Source of the DNA: Planctomycetales bacterium
GTDB lineage: Bacteria > Planctomycetota > Planctomycetia > Pirellulales > Pirellulaceae
Direction: 5' to 3'
Length of the DNA stretch: 43,696 nucleotides
Assembly: GCA_020426845.1 (NCBI GenBank)
Contig: JAGQPF010000175.1
Coordinates: 1-43,696 of the forward strand
Shown here: positions 1 to 9,222 of the stretch, one piece after another
Layout of the letters: each line of letters opens with the position of its first letter
Position numbering within the stretch: position 1 is the first letter of the stretch
Position numbers and translations under genes: made by a program
Notes under the pieces: generated by a model
Told to the model about the DNA's origin: nothing
Database searches by the model: none
Seen by the model: the letters and a program-made list of their open reading frames with translations, nothing else

Positions 1-1210
1 GCGTCGGCAAACGACGGCAGCAGATCGATGGTTGCCGGCGAACTGTCCTCCAGCAACGTTTGGTCGGCAATGCCGGATGTGGTTGGCGCGTCATTGACTG
101 GGTCGACGGTCACGACGAACGACGCGGTTCCGACGGCGCCTCCCGGATCGGTGGCGGTCACCGTCAGGTTGGCGACGCCAAACGCATCCGCTCCGTAGGT
201 GAGGCTCAGCAAGCCCGTGCCCGCGTTGATGGCGGTGTTCACAAGGGATGGGTTGGAGTTGACGCTCACCGTGAATGTCAGGTTTGCGTCAGCGTCGTCC
301 ATATCGGCGAAGGCGGCGAACAGGTCGACGACCGATGCCGGGGCGTCCTCGTTGACGGTGATGTTGGAGATGGCTCCCGACGGCGCGTCGTTGACCGCGG
401 TCACGTCGACTTGAAAGGTCGTTTCAACAAAGGCGCCGTTCAAGTCCGTGGCTCGCACCGTGACCGAGGTGCTGCCGAAGGCGTTCGGCGCCGGTGTCAG
501 GGTGAGCTGCCCGGTTCCCGAGGCGATGGTTGCGCTCGCCACCGAGCCGTTGGTGTTGTTGGTCACGCTGTACACCAAGTTGGCCGCCGCGTCTTCGGCG
601 TCGGCAAACGACGGCAGCAGATCGATGGTTGCCGGCGAGCTGTCCTCCAGCAACGTTTGGTCGGCAATGCCGGAGGTGGTTGGCGCGTCATTGACTGCGT
701 TGACCGTCACGACGAACGACGCGGTTCCGACGGCGCCTCCCGGATCGGTGGCGGTGACCGTCAGGTTGGCGACGCCGAACGCGTCGGCTCCGTAGGAGAC
801 GCTCAGCAAGCCTGTGCCCGCGTTGATGGCAGTGGACACCAAGGATGGATTCGAGTTGGCGCTCACCGTGAATGTCAGGTTGGCGTCAGCGTCATCCACA
901 TCGGCGAAAGCGGCGAACAGGTCGACGACAGATGCGGGGGCGTCCTCGTTGACGGCGATGTTGGAGATGGCTCCCGACGGCGCGTCGTTGACCGCGGTCA
1001 CGTCGACTTGGAATGTCGACTCGACAAAGCCGCCATCCAAGTCGGTGGCGCGCACCGAGATCAAGGTGCTGCCGGTCGCATTGGACATCGGCGTCAGGGT
1101 GAGCTGGCCCGTCCCTGCGGCGATCGAGGCGCCCACCAGCGTGGTGTTGGTGATGCCTGTCACGCTGTACGTCAAGTTCGCGGCCGAATCCTCGACGTCG
1201 GCAAATGACG
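1..1210 (-). repeat. 597-bp tandem duplication of a cadherin-like domain pair
   Basis: Positions 1-205 and 598-802 are almost identical, with only scattered substitutions. A diverged third register starts near 1195. The period of 597 bp equals 199 codons, so the frame is kept and one unit encodes two cadherin-like domains. The unit repeats at least into the left edge, so the total copy number lies outside the window. Confidence 0.85.
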
Positions 1211-4200
1211 GCAGCAGGTCGACGACAAGCGGCGCGCCGTCCTCGGCGAGCGTCTGGTTGGGGACGCCCGTCGTGGTGGGGAGGTCGTTCACCGCTTGCA
1301 CGGTCACCGTCAGACTCTTGTTTGTCAGCCCATCATCGACGTTGAGGACAATGCTGCCGAAGAAATCGGCCGCCGGCGTGAGTGTCAAGCTGCCCAGATC
1401 CCCTGTCGCCACGGTCCACTGCCCCGAGCCGATGTCGGTTCCGTGGCTCAACGAGGCGCCGATCGGCACGCCGCTGATCGTGTAGCTGGTTGCGGAGCCG
1501 ATCGGAGTCACCGAGACCGGGATCGCCGAATCTTCGGGGCCGCTAGTGTCGTTGACGACAAACGAAGACTGGACGGTCAAGGTGATCGTGTGGCTGTCGT
1601 TGAGCGCTGCGCCGCCCGTGTTGCCAAGGTCGTCGACGTTCACCGAAATCGATGCGCTGCCGGTGTGACCCACGTCGGACAGGAATTGAAGGTTGTTCAA
1701 CGCAGCGTTGACTTCCGCCAAGGAGCCGTCGAACTCCAACAGTGTGTCGGCGACGCCGTCACCTTGCAGCAACGTCAGTCCCGTGGTGCTGCCCAGCGTC
1801 AATGTGCCGTTGGAACTGTTGAGCAACACGCGCACATCATTGGCGCCGGCGTCACCGTCCGTGATAACGATCGAATTGCCATTGGCCGAGGAGAACGACA
1901 ACGGGGTGTCCGTAATCGCGGCTGCGGTCGCGGGCCCGGAGACCAGCGGGGCGTCGTTGACACTTTGCACCGTCACGGTGGATGTGGCGGCCACGCTGGT
2001 GTTGCCGCCCTCGTCACGAACTTGCACCTGAAGAATGCGGTCTCCAACGGTCGGGTTGTCGCCCTGGTGCTCGTAGGTGATCGCCCTCAGCAGTGTTTGA
2101 TAAACAGCTGGAGTTTCCAGGCCCGACAGGGTCAGCAAGCCCGTTGTCGGGTTGAACGCCTTGCTCACCGTCGTGCCGGTCACATCGACGTCGAGGATCT
2201 CTTGGCTCGCCTCGCTGAGATTGGCGATTTGGACAGTCAGCGACTGGATCCGATCGTCCGCATCGGATAGCGATGCGTCGGTGTCGGCGATGCGGACGGC
2301 GCTGCCGTTCTCGACGAACGTGGTGCGGAAGTCGGCGCCCGTCGCGACGCTATCGTCGCTGTCCAGATCGAGCAGCGGGGTGACGAGGGAGATTCCCACA
2401 GCGGTGCTGAATTCGGAGGCATGATTCGCGTTAGTGATCGCTGAGACGACGGCAGTGTCCGTCAGCGGATTGACGAACGTCACATCGAAGGTGCTGAAGC
2501 CAAGAAAGTTATTGTGGGGAGCCGAGCCAAGGTAGATTTGCCCCTCGCCATGCCCGCTGGGATCGGCCGCTGGGGAGATGTAGAAATCGATATCGCCATC
2601 CGTGAATACGGCGGCCTGGAAGCCAACGATCCGAATGTTCACGCCATCCGAGGTGACCTTGGTGATTTGCGCGAAATTGTTGAGAGCGTCCAGGTTGTTG
2701 GGCTCAACGGCGCCGTCCACCTTGTGGTCGATGCCTAACCCGATGTTGTCGTAGATGTAGTTGATGTTGATGAGGTTGCCGTCGTGTGCGCCGTCTGCAA
2801 TCGCCACGCCAGCGCCGAGGTTAAAGGCGATCGTATTCGCGTCCGCGAGGTTTCGCGTTCCGATGGTGTTGTTGGAGGAGTTCAGCAGAACCCCCTGTTG
2901 GCCGTTGCCCAGCGGGATGTCATTAATGTCGACTCCGATGCGATTGCGGAGTAGCTGATTGCCTACTTGTTGGACCCGCACACCAATCGATGCGTTGCCG
3001 GAGATGATGTTGTCCTCGACGATATTGCCTTGAGACAACAGACGAATTCCGTCCCGACCATTGCCCATGCCGACCGATCCGGACGCGTCGACGCCAATAT
3101 GGTTGTTCGCGATGGTGTTGTTGTCCGAATGAACGCTAAATGCGTCGTTTCTGGCATCGTAGAAGGCCAAGCCTCGCACCGTGCTGCTGCCGACCTTTAG
3201 GTTGATGAGATCATTGTTGTTTCCGTCGATCTCCACCACCGGAAGCCCTGCATAGCCTGATTGATTGGTGGCGTCCAACTCAATGGCGTCGTTGATATCG
3301 GGAAGGCTGGCGGTGAGCGAGATGGTCCAGGCGCCGGAAGTCTGCGCGCCGTATCCGGCATCCGAGGTCGTCAGCACAAATCGGCTGGCCTGCAACCCAC
3401 TGATGGCGTTCGCATTCAACAGAAAGGTTCGCAGCGATCCCTGTTCCACGGCATCGCCCGTGTGAGTGATCACGCTATGGCTAAAACCGAAGTCGACGTT
3501 GGCCACATCGGCTGCCACGTCGAGTCGGATCACGTGTTGCATCGTTGCCAGGCTGGAGCTGTCGTTTGTGACGCCTGCGGTCAGGCCGCCATAGTGGGCG
3601 CCCGCCGCGGCGCTGAACGAGTAGCTTGTGCCGTCGTAGCGCGCGCTGCCGGCGGCGCCGTACGTCTGTTCGGCCAGCAGATCCGCACTGACCGCCGATA
3701 CGTTCAACGCCTGATTGGTGCCCACGGTGTTGCCGTCCACCACGACCCAGTAGGTGCCGGGCAGCAGCGAGAGGAACGAGTAGTTCCCCGTGATGTCGGT
3801 CACCGCTTGGTCGACCAGCACATCTCCTGCGCCGGGCGCGTTGTCGCCGTTGTCGATGTAGATCGCGACGTCGACGCCGCCAATCCCCAAGTCGCCGCTG
3901 ATTTGCCCGTCGCCGTTCAGGTCTTCGTAGACCGTGCCCGAGACGACGAACGGCAACAGCAGTCCATCCCAGTTCGCGGCGCTGAGGCTGGCCGTTTCGA
4001 TCGTGCCGTACTGATACTCCAGTTGCCAGTCGCCGCCCCGCGAACCGGCGCCCGTGGCGTCGATGCTGGCGGCCACGTCGGCGCCGGTGAGCACGCCAAG
4101 GGCGTCCACCAGTCGCAAGCCGGCAGGCGACTCTGCCAAGTTGCAACCGTAGAACAGCAGATCCGCGTCGTCGGCCAACGCGTCTCCCCAGCGACTGACC

Positions 4201-4739
4201 GACTCGCCGAACTCGTCAAGCGAATCGAGGCTCAGCCATTGATTGCCCAGCTGCACACGGCCGTCGGCGCCATGAGTGACAAAGTGCAACGCCTGCACGT
4301 CCGAGTCGGGGTGGCGCAAGAGCGCACGGTTGACCTGATCGACTCCATTGGAGTTGGCGTCCAGCACGACAAACTCGAGCGTTCGGCCCCCGGCGTCCGC
4401 CGCCAGTTCGTCGAGTAGCCGGTCAAAGTCGTCGACGCGGACATCGACAAACACGATTTCGATCCGATGCGCAGGGAGCTCCTCGGCGACCGCGGCCAGA
4501 TCCAGGAAGTCGGCAAGTGCGGCGTCCGCGCCCGGATAAAGGTCGGAGACGTCGTCAAACGGAGCGGCTGTGTCGGCTAGGTCGGCGATGTCGGTGTCGG
4601 GGGAATCGTCTCCATCCACACCCTCTGCCATTCCGTCCAAGGGTGTGCCGCTGAACAACACACGCTCTTCGAGCGACTGTAGCAACACATAGTCGCGCGG
4701 CGGAGGCGACTTCCACCATTGGTTCCAGCTACTTGGCAT
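1..4739 (-). CDS. Giant secreted/surface protein, LEPR-XLL-like N-terminus, DUF4347, SdrD-like, beta-helix and cadherin-like repeats (3' end outside window)
   Basis: An open minus-strand frame runs from ATG at 4739 off the left edge, giving at least 1579 codons. Near residues 20-32 is LLQSLEERVLFSG, resembling the LEPR-XLL motif of large planctomycete exported proteins. Residues about 88-250 look like DUF4347 (LHFVTHGADG, LLFYGCNLAES, GGDWQLEYQYG). About 260-350 resembles an SdrD_B-type domain (SGTVYEDLNGDGQISGD, GNYSFLSLLPGTY). About 470-650 has right-handed beta-helix character (NIVEDNIISGNASIGVRVQQ). From about 750 onward come cadherin-like domains of about 100 aa joined by AVNDAP-type linkers. 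A role in adhesion or surface structure is inferred from the architecture; no enzymatic motif was seen. The last two domain pairs are nearly identical at DNA level. The long plus-strand frames over this gene are shadows. Confidence 0.88.
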   Translation of the reverse strand, partial: MPSSWNQWWKSPPPRDYVLLQSLEERVLFSGTPLDGMAEGVDGDDSPDTDIADLADTAAPFDDVSDLYPGADAALADFLDLAAVAEELPAHRIEIVFVDVRVDDFDRLLDELAADAGGRTLEFVVLDANSNGVDQVNRALLRHPDSDVQALHFVTHGADGRVQLGNQWLSLDSLDEFGESVSRWGDALADDADLLFYGCNLAESPAGLRLVDALGVLTGADVAASIDATGAGSRGGDWQLEYQYGTIETASLSAANWDGLLLPFVVSGTVYEDLNGDGQISGDLGIGGVDVAIYIDNGDNAPGAGDVLVDQAVTDITGNYSFLSLLPGTYWVVVDGNTVGTNQALNVSAVSADLLAEQTYGAAGSARYDGTSYSFSAAAGAHYGGLTAGVTNDSSSLATMQHVIRLDVAADVANVDFGFSHSVITHTGDAVEQGSLRTFLLNANAISGLQASRFVLTTSDAGYGAQTSGAWTISLTASLPDINDAIELDATNQSGYAGLPVVEIDGNNNDLINLKVGSSTVRGLAFYDARNDAFSVHSDNNTIANNHIGVDASGSVGMGNGRDGIRLLSQGNIVEDNIISGNASIGVRVQQVGNQLLRNRIGVDINDIPLGNGQQGVLLNSSNNTIGTRNLADANTIAFNLGAGVAIADGAHDGNLININYIYDNIGLGIDHKVDGAVEPNNLDALNNFAQITKVTSDGVNIRIVGFQAAVFTDGDIDFYISPAADPSGHGEGQIYLGSAPHNNFLGFSTFDVTFVNPLTDTAVVSAITNANHASEFSTAVGISLVTPLLDLDSDDSVATGADFRTTFVENGSAVRIADTDASLSDADDRIQSLTVQIANLSEASQEILDVDVTGTTVSKAFNPTTGLLTLSGLETPAVYQTLLRAITYEHQGDNPTVGDRILQVQVRDEGGNTSVAATSTVTVQSVNDAPLVSGPATAAAITDTPLSFSSANGNSIVITDGDAGANDVRVLLNSSNGTLTLGSTTGLTLLQGDGVADTLLEFDGSLAEVNAALNNLQFLSDVGHTGSASISVNVDDLGNTGGAALNDSHTITLTVQSSFVVNDTSGPEDSAIPVSVTPIGSATSYTISGVPIGASLSHGTDIGSGQWTVATGDLGSLTLTPAADFFGSIVLNVDDGLTNKSLTVTVQAVNDLPTTTGVPNQTLAEDGAPLVVDLLPSFADVEDSAANLTYSVTGITNTTLVGASIAAGTGQLTLTPMSNATGSTLISVRATDLDGGFVESTFQVDVTAVNDAPSGAISNIAVNEDAPASVVDLFAAFADVDDADANLTFTVSANSNPSLVSTAINAGTGLLSVSYGADAFGVANLTVTATDPGGAVGTASFVVTVNAVNDAPTTSGIADQTLLEDSSPATIDLLPSFADAEDAAANLVYSVTNNTNGSVASATIASGTGQLTLTPAPNAFGSTSVTVRATDLNGAFVETTFQVDVTAVNDAPSGAISNITVNEDAPASVVDLFAAFADMDDADANLTFTVSVNSNPSLVNTAINAGTGLLSLTYGADAFGVANLTVTATDPGGAVGTASFVVTVDPVNDAPTTSGIADQTLLEDSSPATIDLLPSFAD

Positions 4740-4988
4740 GAACGGCATGGTTCGGGCGATGGGCGGCGATGCAACGGGCGACAGGGGGTGCGGATCTCAA
4801 GGAATCACCGTTGAAACGTAGCTTATGGCCGCCCGCCGGTTGCTGCGGGGAAGCTGTGCCACGGCGTTGTGGCGAGGCACAGGCTGCGCAACCCGCACGA
4901 CCGCTGCGATCGTGATCGGCGGTGTCGCGGGTCCTGTCGATGCCGAAGCTATATTGAAGAGACGCCTCCCCTTTGACCGGCGAAGCCA

Positions 4989-6590
4989 ATGTCCCTACTT
5001 CGCGTTCCACTACGATCCCTCGCCGCTTGCCGCATCGGCTTGGCCAGCGTGATGTTGGTCGACTTGACCACTCGGTTCGGCGAGGTCGAGATCTTTCTCT
5101 CCAAACGCGGGCTCCTGCCGCTAGAGCTGCAACGCGAGCTCACCAGCGGCGGCAGTTGGTGGACGCTGTACGCATTCAGCGACTCTCCCGTTTACGCTTG
5201 GATGCTGCTCGCCACTCAATTGGTCTGCACACTTTTGCTACTGGCGGGAGCGTGGACTCGATACGCCACAGTGGCGCTGTGGCTGCTCACCATGTCGCTG
5301 CATGTCCGCAATCCGTTGGTGAACAACTCGGGCGACATGTTGTTGAGAATGATGCTGTTCTGGGGCATGTTTGCGCCTTGGGGCGCCTGTTGGTCGCTTG
5401 ACGCGGTGCGGCGCCGACGCGGCGGTTTGGCCCCGCCCGGACGAGACGCTCCCGTTTGGCCGTCGGTGTTGTTGCCGATTCAGGTCAGCCTGGTATATCT
5501 CGTCACGGGTTGGCTGAAGCTCAACGATGTCTGGCTGAGCGGCGAGGCGATGCAGCGCGTCGTCGAATTGGACTTTTGTGTGCGCCCCGGCGGACGCTGG
5601 CTCGCGGAACACCCGCAGTGGCTGGCGCCAATCGCCGCCTGCACGTTGTGGCTCGAGCTGTTGGGGCCGATTGTTGTCTGGAGCCCCTGGAAGTCGGCCT
5701 CGGTGCGAGTGATCGTCGTCGCCGCCTTCTGGGCGTTGCACCTGGGGGTTGAGGCGGTCATGCACGTCGGCCTGTTCGGTTGGGTGTCGATGGCCGCGTG
5801 GCTTGTCTTTCTGCCCAACCCGTTCTGGGATCGGCTGGGGGATCGGCTGGGCCGGCGGACAAGGCCGTCTGTTGAGTCGTCGCCGGAGTCGGACAACACG
5901 GCGAGGCATCGAGGCGCCTGGCGATGGTTGGTCACCGGGATTTGTGGCTATGCCATGGCTGTCGCGCTCGCTGCCAACCTGCTTGATATCTGGCGAGTCG
6001 GCGCGGAGATGGCGACGGACGCCAACGGGCGTTTGTTGCCTGGGCAAGAGACCGAGACGGAGGGCGGGGAGAACTTGCCGCCCACATGGCTGGTCGGGTT
6101 GCTGCGGAGCGGAGAGCCCGCTTACATCGACCAGGAATGGACGATGTTTCATGTTCCGCCAACGCGCGATTCATGGCTGGTGGCGCGAGCCGACTTGGAA
6201 TCGGGCGAGCAGATCGACGTGCTGCGTCGCGGACAACCGTGGGACGCGACCGGCTCGCCCGCGACGGCGCGCGAACTGCCGAGCCAACATTGGAGATACT
6301 ATCTGCGTCGCTTGTCATTCGAACGCCATCGCAGTTTTCGCCAGCGGGCGGCCGACGTACTGTTGGAACAGTGGAACGGGCGCCACCCCCAGCGCCCCGC
6401 AGTACGACTAACCCTGATTGAGTTTGCCCAGACGTTTGGCGAAGAGGGGTTTGAAACGCGAGTGCTGGCGTCGGCATCCTCGACCGAATCGACTCGAGAA
6501 GCTGCTTCGGAAGCGAACGAGCCTCTGCAGATCGACCTCGAGGGCGCCCTGGATCGTCTGAATTCGCCCGATCCGTTTGCACCCCGTTAG
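4989..6590 (+). CDS. HTTM-domain integral membrane protein
   Basis: A 533-aa protein starting MSLLRVPLRSLAACRIGLASV. The arginine-containing first helix followed by LVDLTTRFGEVEIFLSKRGLLP, and the motif NSGDMLLRMMLFWGMFAPWGACWSLD, are typical of the HTTM family (horizontally transferred transmembrane domain, related to vitamin-K-dependent gamma-carboxylase). Several hydrophobic segments cover residues about 10-290 and another lies near 310-330 (GICGYAMAVALAANLLDIW). The C-terminal 200 residues are soluble and close with an acidic, serine-rich tail. The substrate of bacterial HTTM proteins is generally unknown and none can be inferred here. The ribosome-binding site is weak. It is transcribed divergently from the giant surface protein, 249 bp away. 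Confidence 0.85.
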   Translation: MSLLRVPLRSLAACRIGLASVMLVDLTTRFGEVEIFLSKRGLLPLELQRELTSGGSWWTLYAFSDSPVYAWMLLATQLVCTLLLLAGAWTRYATVALWLLTMSLHVRNPLVNNSGDMLLRMMLFWGMFAPWGACWSLDAVRRRRGGLAPPGRDAPVWPSVLLPIQVSLVYLVTGWLKLNDVWLSGEAMQRVVELDFCVRPGGRWLAEHPQWLAPIAACTLWLELLGPIVVWSPWKSASVRVIVVAAFWALHLGVEAVMHVGLFGWVSMAAWLVFLPNPFWDRLGDRLGRRTRPSVESSPESDNTARHRGAWRWLVTGICGYAMAVALAANLLDIWRVGAEMATDANGRLLPGQETETEGGENLPPTWLVGLLRSGEPAYIDQEWTMFHVPPTRDSWLVARADLESGEQIDVLRRGQPWDATGSPATARELPSQHWRYYLRRLSFERHRSFRQRAADVLLEQWNGRHPQRPAVRLTLIEFAQTFGEEGFETRVLASASSTESTREAASEANEPLQIDLEGALDRLNSPDPFAPR

Positions 6591-6602
6591 CGAATTCCGT
6601 AG

Positions 6603-6621
6603 CACAGGCTGCCAGCCTGTG
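6603..6621. repeat. REP-like palindrome CACAGGCTGCCAGCCTGTG
   Basis: A perfect 9-bp inverted repeat around a central base, 13 bp after the HTTM stop codon. A degraded second copy (GCAGGCTTGCGTCCTGC) follows near 6645. The same family recurs at 8061, 18834-18983 and 27595, always between genes. It could fold in the mRNA 3' region. Confidence 0.8.
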
Positions 6622-6773
6622 ATGATTGTGGTCTTTGCCGCTGCTTGCAGGCTTGCGTCCTGCACTACGTTGTCGACTGGATGTGGAGCTGACTTTGGTT
6701 TAGGCTTTTTTCAACGCAGCGGCGTCACGCCGCCTGCCCTGCCTCGATCACAACCCGCCTCGAGAAGTTCGAC

Positions 6774-8054
6774 ATGACCAGAACTACCAATGTGTCCCGT
6801 GCCCTTGCGGCGCCCTGCTTGCTTGCCATCGTCTGGTTGACGAGTCCTGCCGACGGGGCGGATTGGCCTCAATGGCGCGGGCCGCAGCAGAACGGCGTTG
6901 CGGCGGGGTCCGGCTTTCCGGTTGAGTGGTCGCTTGAGTCGAATGTGCGTTGGAGCGTCGAATTGCCAGGTCCCGGCAGCTCAACGCCCGCGGTGTGGGG
7001 CGACCATTTGTTTGTCACGTGCTCCACCGAGGGCGAGAACTTGGTGCTCTGCTTCAATCGAGCGGGCAAGGAGTTGTGGAGGCGGGCTCTGGGATCGCCG
7101 GTGCCCGGCAAGCATAAGAAGGCCACGGGCGCCAATCCATCGCCGGTGACCGACGGCCAGCGCGTGTACGTCTACTTCAAGAGCGGCGACTTGGCGTGTC
7201 TGGACTTCGCCGGCAAGACGCTTTGGCACGAGAATCTGCAGAAACAGTTTGGCGAGGACACCTTGTGGTGGGACCTCGGCACGTCCCCCGTGCTGACACG
7301 CGATCATGTCGTGGTGGCTTGCATGCAGTCCGGCCCGTCGTATCTCGCCGCCTTCGACCGCTCGACCGGAAAACTGGGCTGGAAGGCGGACCGCATGCTG
7401 GACGCGAACGAAGAGTCGAATCAGAGCTACTCGACGCCGATGGTGGTCGGCAACGCGGACGGCTCGGAGACGCTGGTGGTGCTCGGCGCGGATCATGTCA
7501 CCGCGCATCGCGCGTCGGATGGCAAGGAGATTTGGCGCGTGGGCGGGCTGAACCCCACGAACCACAAGTACTTTCGTTCGATCGCCTCTCCCGTTGTCGC
7601 CGACGGCATGGTGATCGCGCCTTATGCGCGCGGCAAGAGCCTGACGGCGATTCGGCTGGGCGGCGAAGGTGACGTGACCAAGTCACACATTGCCTGGCAC
7701 GCGGAGCTGTCGCCGGACGTGCCCACGCCGGCCGCCGCGGATGGCAAGGTCTACATGTGCACGGACCGCGGCGAAGTGCGCTGCTTCGACTTGGCGACCG
7801 GCAAAGTGCTGTGGGAGGCGGAGGCGCCGCGACGTGGCGGCGCCAACTATAGCGCCTCGCCGGTGGTCGCCGACGGCCATCTCTACATGACTCGCGAGGA
7901 CGGCATGACCGCCGTGCTGAAGCTGGGCCCCAACGGCGCCGAGACGATCGCCGAGAACCAACTCGCCAAGGAAATGACCGTCGCCACGCCGGTGCTCGTC
8001 GATGGCCAGGTGTTCTGCCGGACGCTGCAGCACCTCTATTGCATTGGCAAATAG
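6774..8054 (+). CDS. Exported PQQ-like beta-propeller repeat protein
   Basis: A 426-aa protein with a signal peptide (basic MTRTTNVSR, a hydrophobic core, then ADGADWPQWRG). The mature start WPQWRGPQQNGVAAGSGFPVEWS is the usual opening of planctomycete PQQ/BamB-like propeller proteins. Repeated blades carry the motif pattern ATGKVLWE, AGKELWRRAL, DGKEIWRVGG, with the conserved A-x-D/N-G-K-x-x-W signature. No dehydrogenase catalytic motif was recognised, so it is better seen as a periplasmic scaffold or binding propeller than as a quinoprotein enzyme. It lies 183 bp after the HTTM gene on the same strand. Confidence 0.85.
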   Translation: MTRTTNVSRALAAPCLLAIVWLTSPADGADWPQWRGPQQNGVAAGSGFPVEWSLESNVRWSVELPGPGSSTPAVWGDHLFVTCSTEGENLVLCFNRAGKELWRRALGSPVPGKHKKATGANPSPVTDGQRVYVYFKSGDLACLDFAGKTLWHENLQKQFGEDTLWWDLGTSPVLTRDHVVVACMQSGPSYLAAFDRSTGKLGWKADRMLDANEESNQSYSTPMVVGNADGSETLVVLGADHVTAHRASDGKEIWRVGGLNPTNHKYFRSIASPVVADGMVIAPYARGKSLTAIRLGGEGDVTKSHIAWHAELSPDVPTPAAADGKVYMCTDRGEVRCFDLATGKVLWEAEAPRRGGANYSASPVVADGHLYMTREDGMTAVLKLGPNGAETIAENQLAKEMTVATPVLVDGQVFCRTLQHLYCIGK

Positions 8055-8060
8055 TCGTAG

Positions 8061-8079
8061 TGCAGGCTGCCGGCCTGCA
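8061..8079. repeat. REP-like palindrome TGCAGGCTGCCGGCCTGCA
   Basis: A near-perfect inverted repeat 6 bp after the stop of the propeller gene and between two convergent genes. It belongs to the same family as the elements at 6603 and 27595. It may act as a bidirectional mRNA 3' hairpin; no T-tract follows. Confidence 0.75.
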
Positions 8080-8109
8080 TGACAGGCAACTCAATTGAGG
8101 CCCGATTCA

Positions 8110-9030
8110 TCAACCGAGCCCTGGAGCTTGGCAATCGCTCGGCGCATTGCCTGCACGTTCCATCATCTCGCGGCCACAACTGCGAATGAACTCCAGTGTC
8201 TCGGCGGCGATGTCGACATTCAGCGTTTGCGCCAGCGCCTTCCATCCGGGCACTGCGTTGACCTCCAGCACCAGCCGGCGCCCGTCCCGCGATTCGAGCA
8301 CATCCACGCCCGCGATGTCGGCCGAGACGATTTCGGCCGAGCGGCGGGCGAGCTCGAGCAGTTCCGCGTCGAGCGTGATGGGCTCGGCCGTCGCGCCACG
8401 GCTGACGTTGGTCCGCCAATCGTGCGGGTTGCGACGACGGATGGCGTGAAACGTTTCGCCGATCCGCAGGACGCGGATGTCCGCGCCTTCGTGGGCAACG
8501 AACTCCTGCAGGTAGAGCACGGAGTCGAGCTGAGCGAGCGTCTTGGCGACTCGCAACATGATCGCCTCATCGTTCACTCGAGTGATCCCGCGCCCTTCGC
8601 CCCCAAACAACGGCTTGATCACCACGTCGCTGCCGAGCTGCACGTAGGCGTCCATGGCTTGATCCGCCGTTTGGCAGCAGATCGTGCGTGGCGTCGGCAC
8701 GCCGTGTCGCGCCAGCAGGGCCGTGGAAAGGAACTTGTCGACAGCGATCTCAATGGCCCGCGGGCGGTTCAGCACCGGCACGCCCTGCTCTGCCAACTGA
8801 GCGAGGCAGTCCATCCGGAAGACCACTTGCTCCAGCGAGCCGGGCGGCATCGTGCGGACGAGCACTCCATCAAACCCGTCGAGAGCCGGCACAACGAGCC
8901 GCGGCCCGTCGGCGACCGCCGTCAAGTCGCTAAACGCCAACGAAGTGATCCGGTCCCCCGATCGCTGACCGGCTCGCGCCAAGTCGCGGAAGTACCAGCT
9001 TTCGGGATCACAGAGCACGGCCAACTGCAT
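8110..9030 (-). CDS. RimK-like ATP-grasp ligase, probable tetrahydromethanopterin glutamate ligase type
   Basis: A 306-aa protein with ATP-grasp features. It has a pre-ATP-grasp N-terminus, the fingers segment GSDVVIKPLFGGEGRGITRV (Lys and Gly-rich loop), YLQEFVAHEGADIRVLRIG in the middle, and the metal-binding end VLEVNAVPGWKAL. These match the RimK/MptN group, which adds glutamate by an ATP-dependent acylphosphate route. It lies 192 bp downstream of mch on the same strand. In methylotrophs a RimK-like gene (orf5) also follows mch, which supports a role in making the H4MPT-type cofactor. The exact substrate is inferred from context. A 103-bp repeat element separates it from mch. Confidence 0.82.
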   Translation of the reverse strand: MQLAVLCDPESWYFRDLARAGQRSGDRITSLAFSDLTAVADGPRLVVPALDGFDGVLVRTMPPGSLEQVVFRMDCLAQLAEQGVPVLNRPRAIEIAVDKFLSTALLARHGVPTPRTICCQTADQAMDAYVQLGSDVVIKPLFGGEGRGITRVNDEAIMLRVAKTLAQLDSVLYLQEFVAHEGADIRVLRIGETFHAIRRRNPHDWRTNVSRGATAEPITLDAELLELARRSAEIVSADIAGVDVLESRDGRRLVLEVNAVPGWKALAQTLNVDIAAETLEFIRSCGREMMERAGNAPSDCQAPGLG

Positions 9031-9119
9031 GGAAGTGAATCCGCGAGTGGTGGAGAACGATTTTAAACACCTGTTCCGGCAATCGGCTCAGCGGCTTGCG
9101 TCGCGCTGAATGTTGCTAT

Positions 9120-9222
9120 TGCCCCGTCAAAATTGAGACGTTGGGTTGGCCGCCGCCCCAAGCTCGTGGCTCGCCACGACTTCGCGGGTTTTCCAACTCC
9201 AAAATCATGGCTTGACGGTCCA
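9120..9222 (-). repeat. 103-bp TIR element, copy A
   Basis: One of three 103-bp copies (also 22119-22221 and 39153-39255). The ends are TGGACCGTCAAG and TGCCCCGTCAA, which form an imperfect terminal inverted repeat of 9/11 matches. Inside is CGTGGCTCGCCACG, a small hairpin, plus GTTGGGTTGG opposite CCAACTCCAA, so the whole element can fold as a long stem. TGGACC begins directly after the mch TAG stop codon. No target-site duplication was found. It is MITE-like or a structured non-coding repeat. Confidence 0.8.

Noticed and set aside
60..4418. Long plus-strand open frames (382, 324 and 385 codons)
   Set aside because: They are antisense shadows of the GC-rich repetitive minus-strand surface protein gene. 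Their translations are low-complexity Arg/Gly/Val/Asp without domains.
8095..9066. 323-codon plus-strand ORF
   Set aside because: Antisense to the RimK-like ligase, whose ATP-grasp motifs identify the real coding strand.
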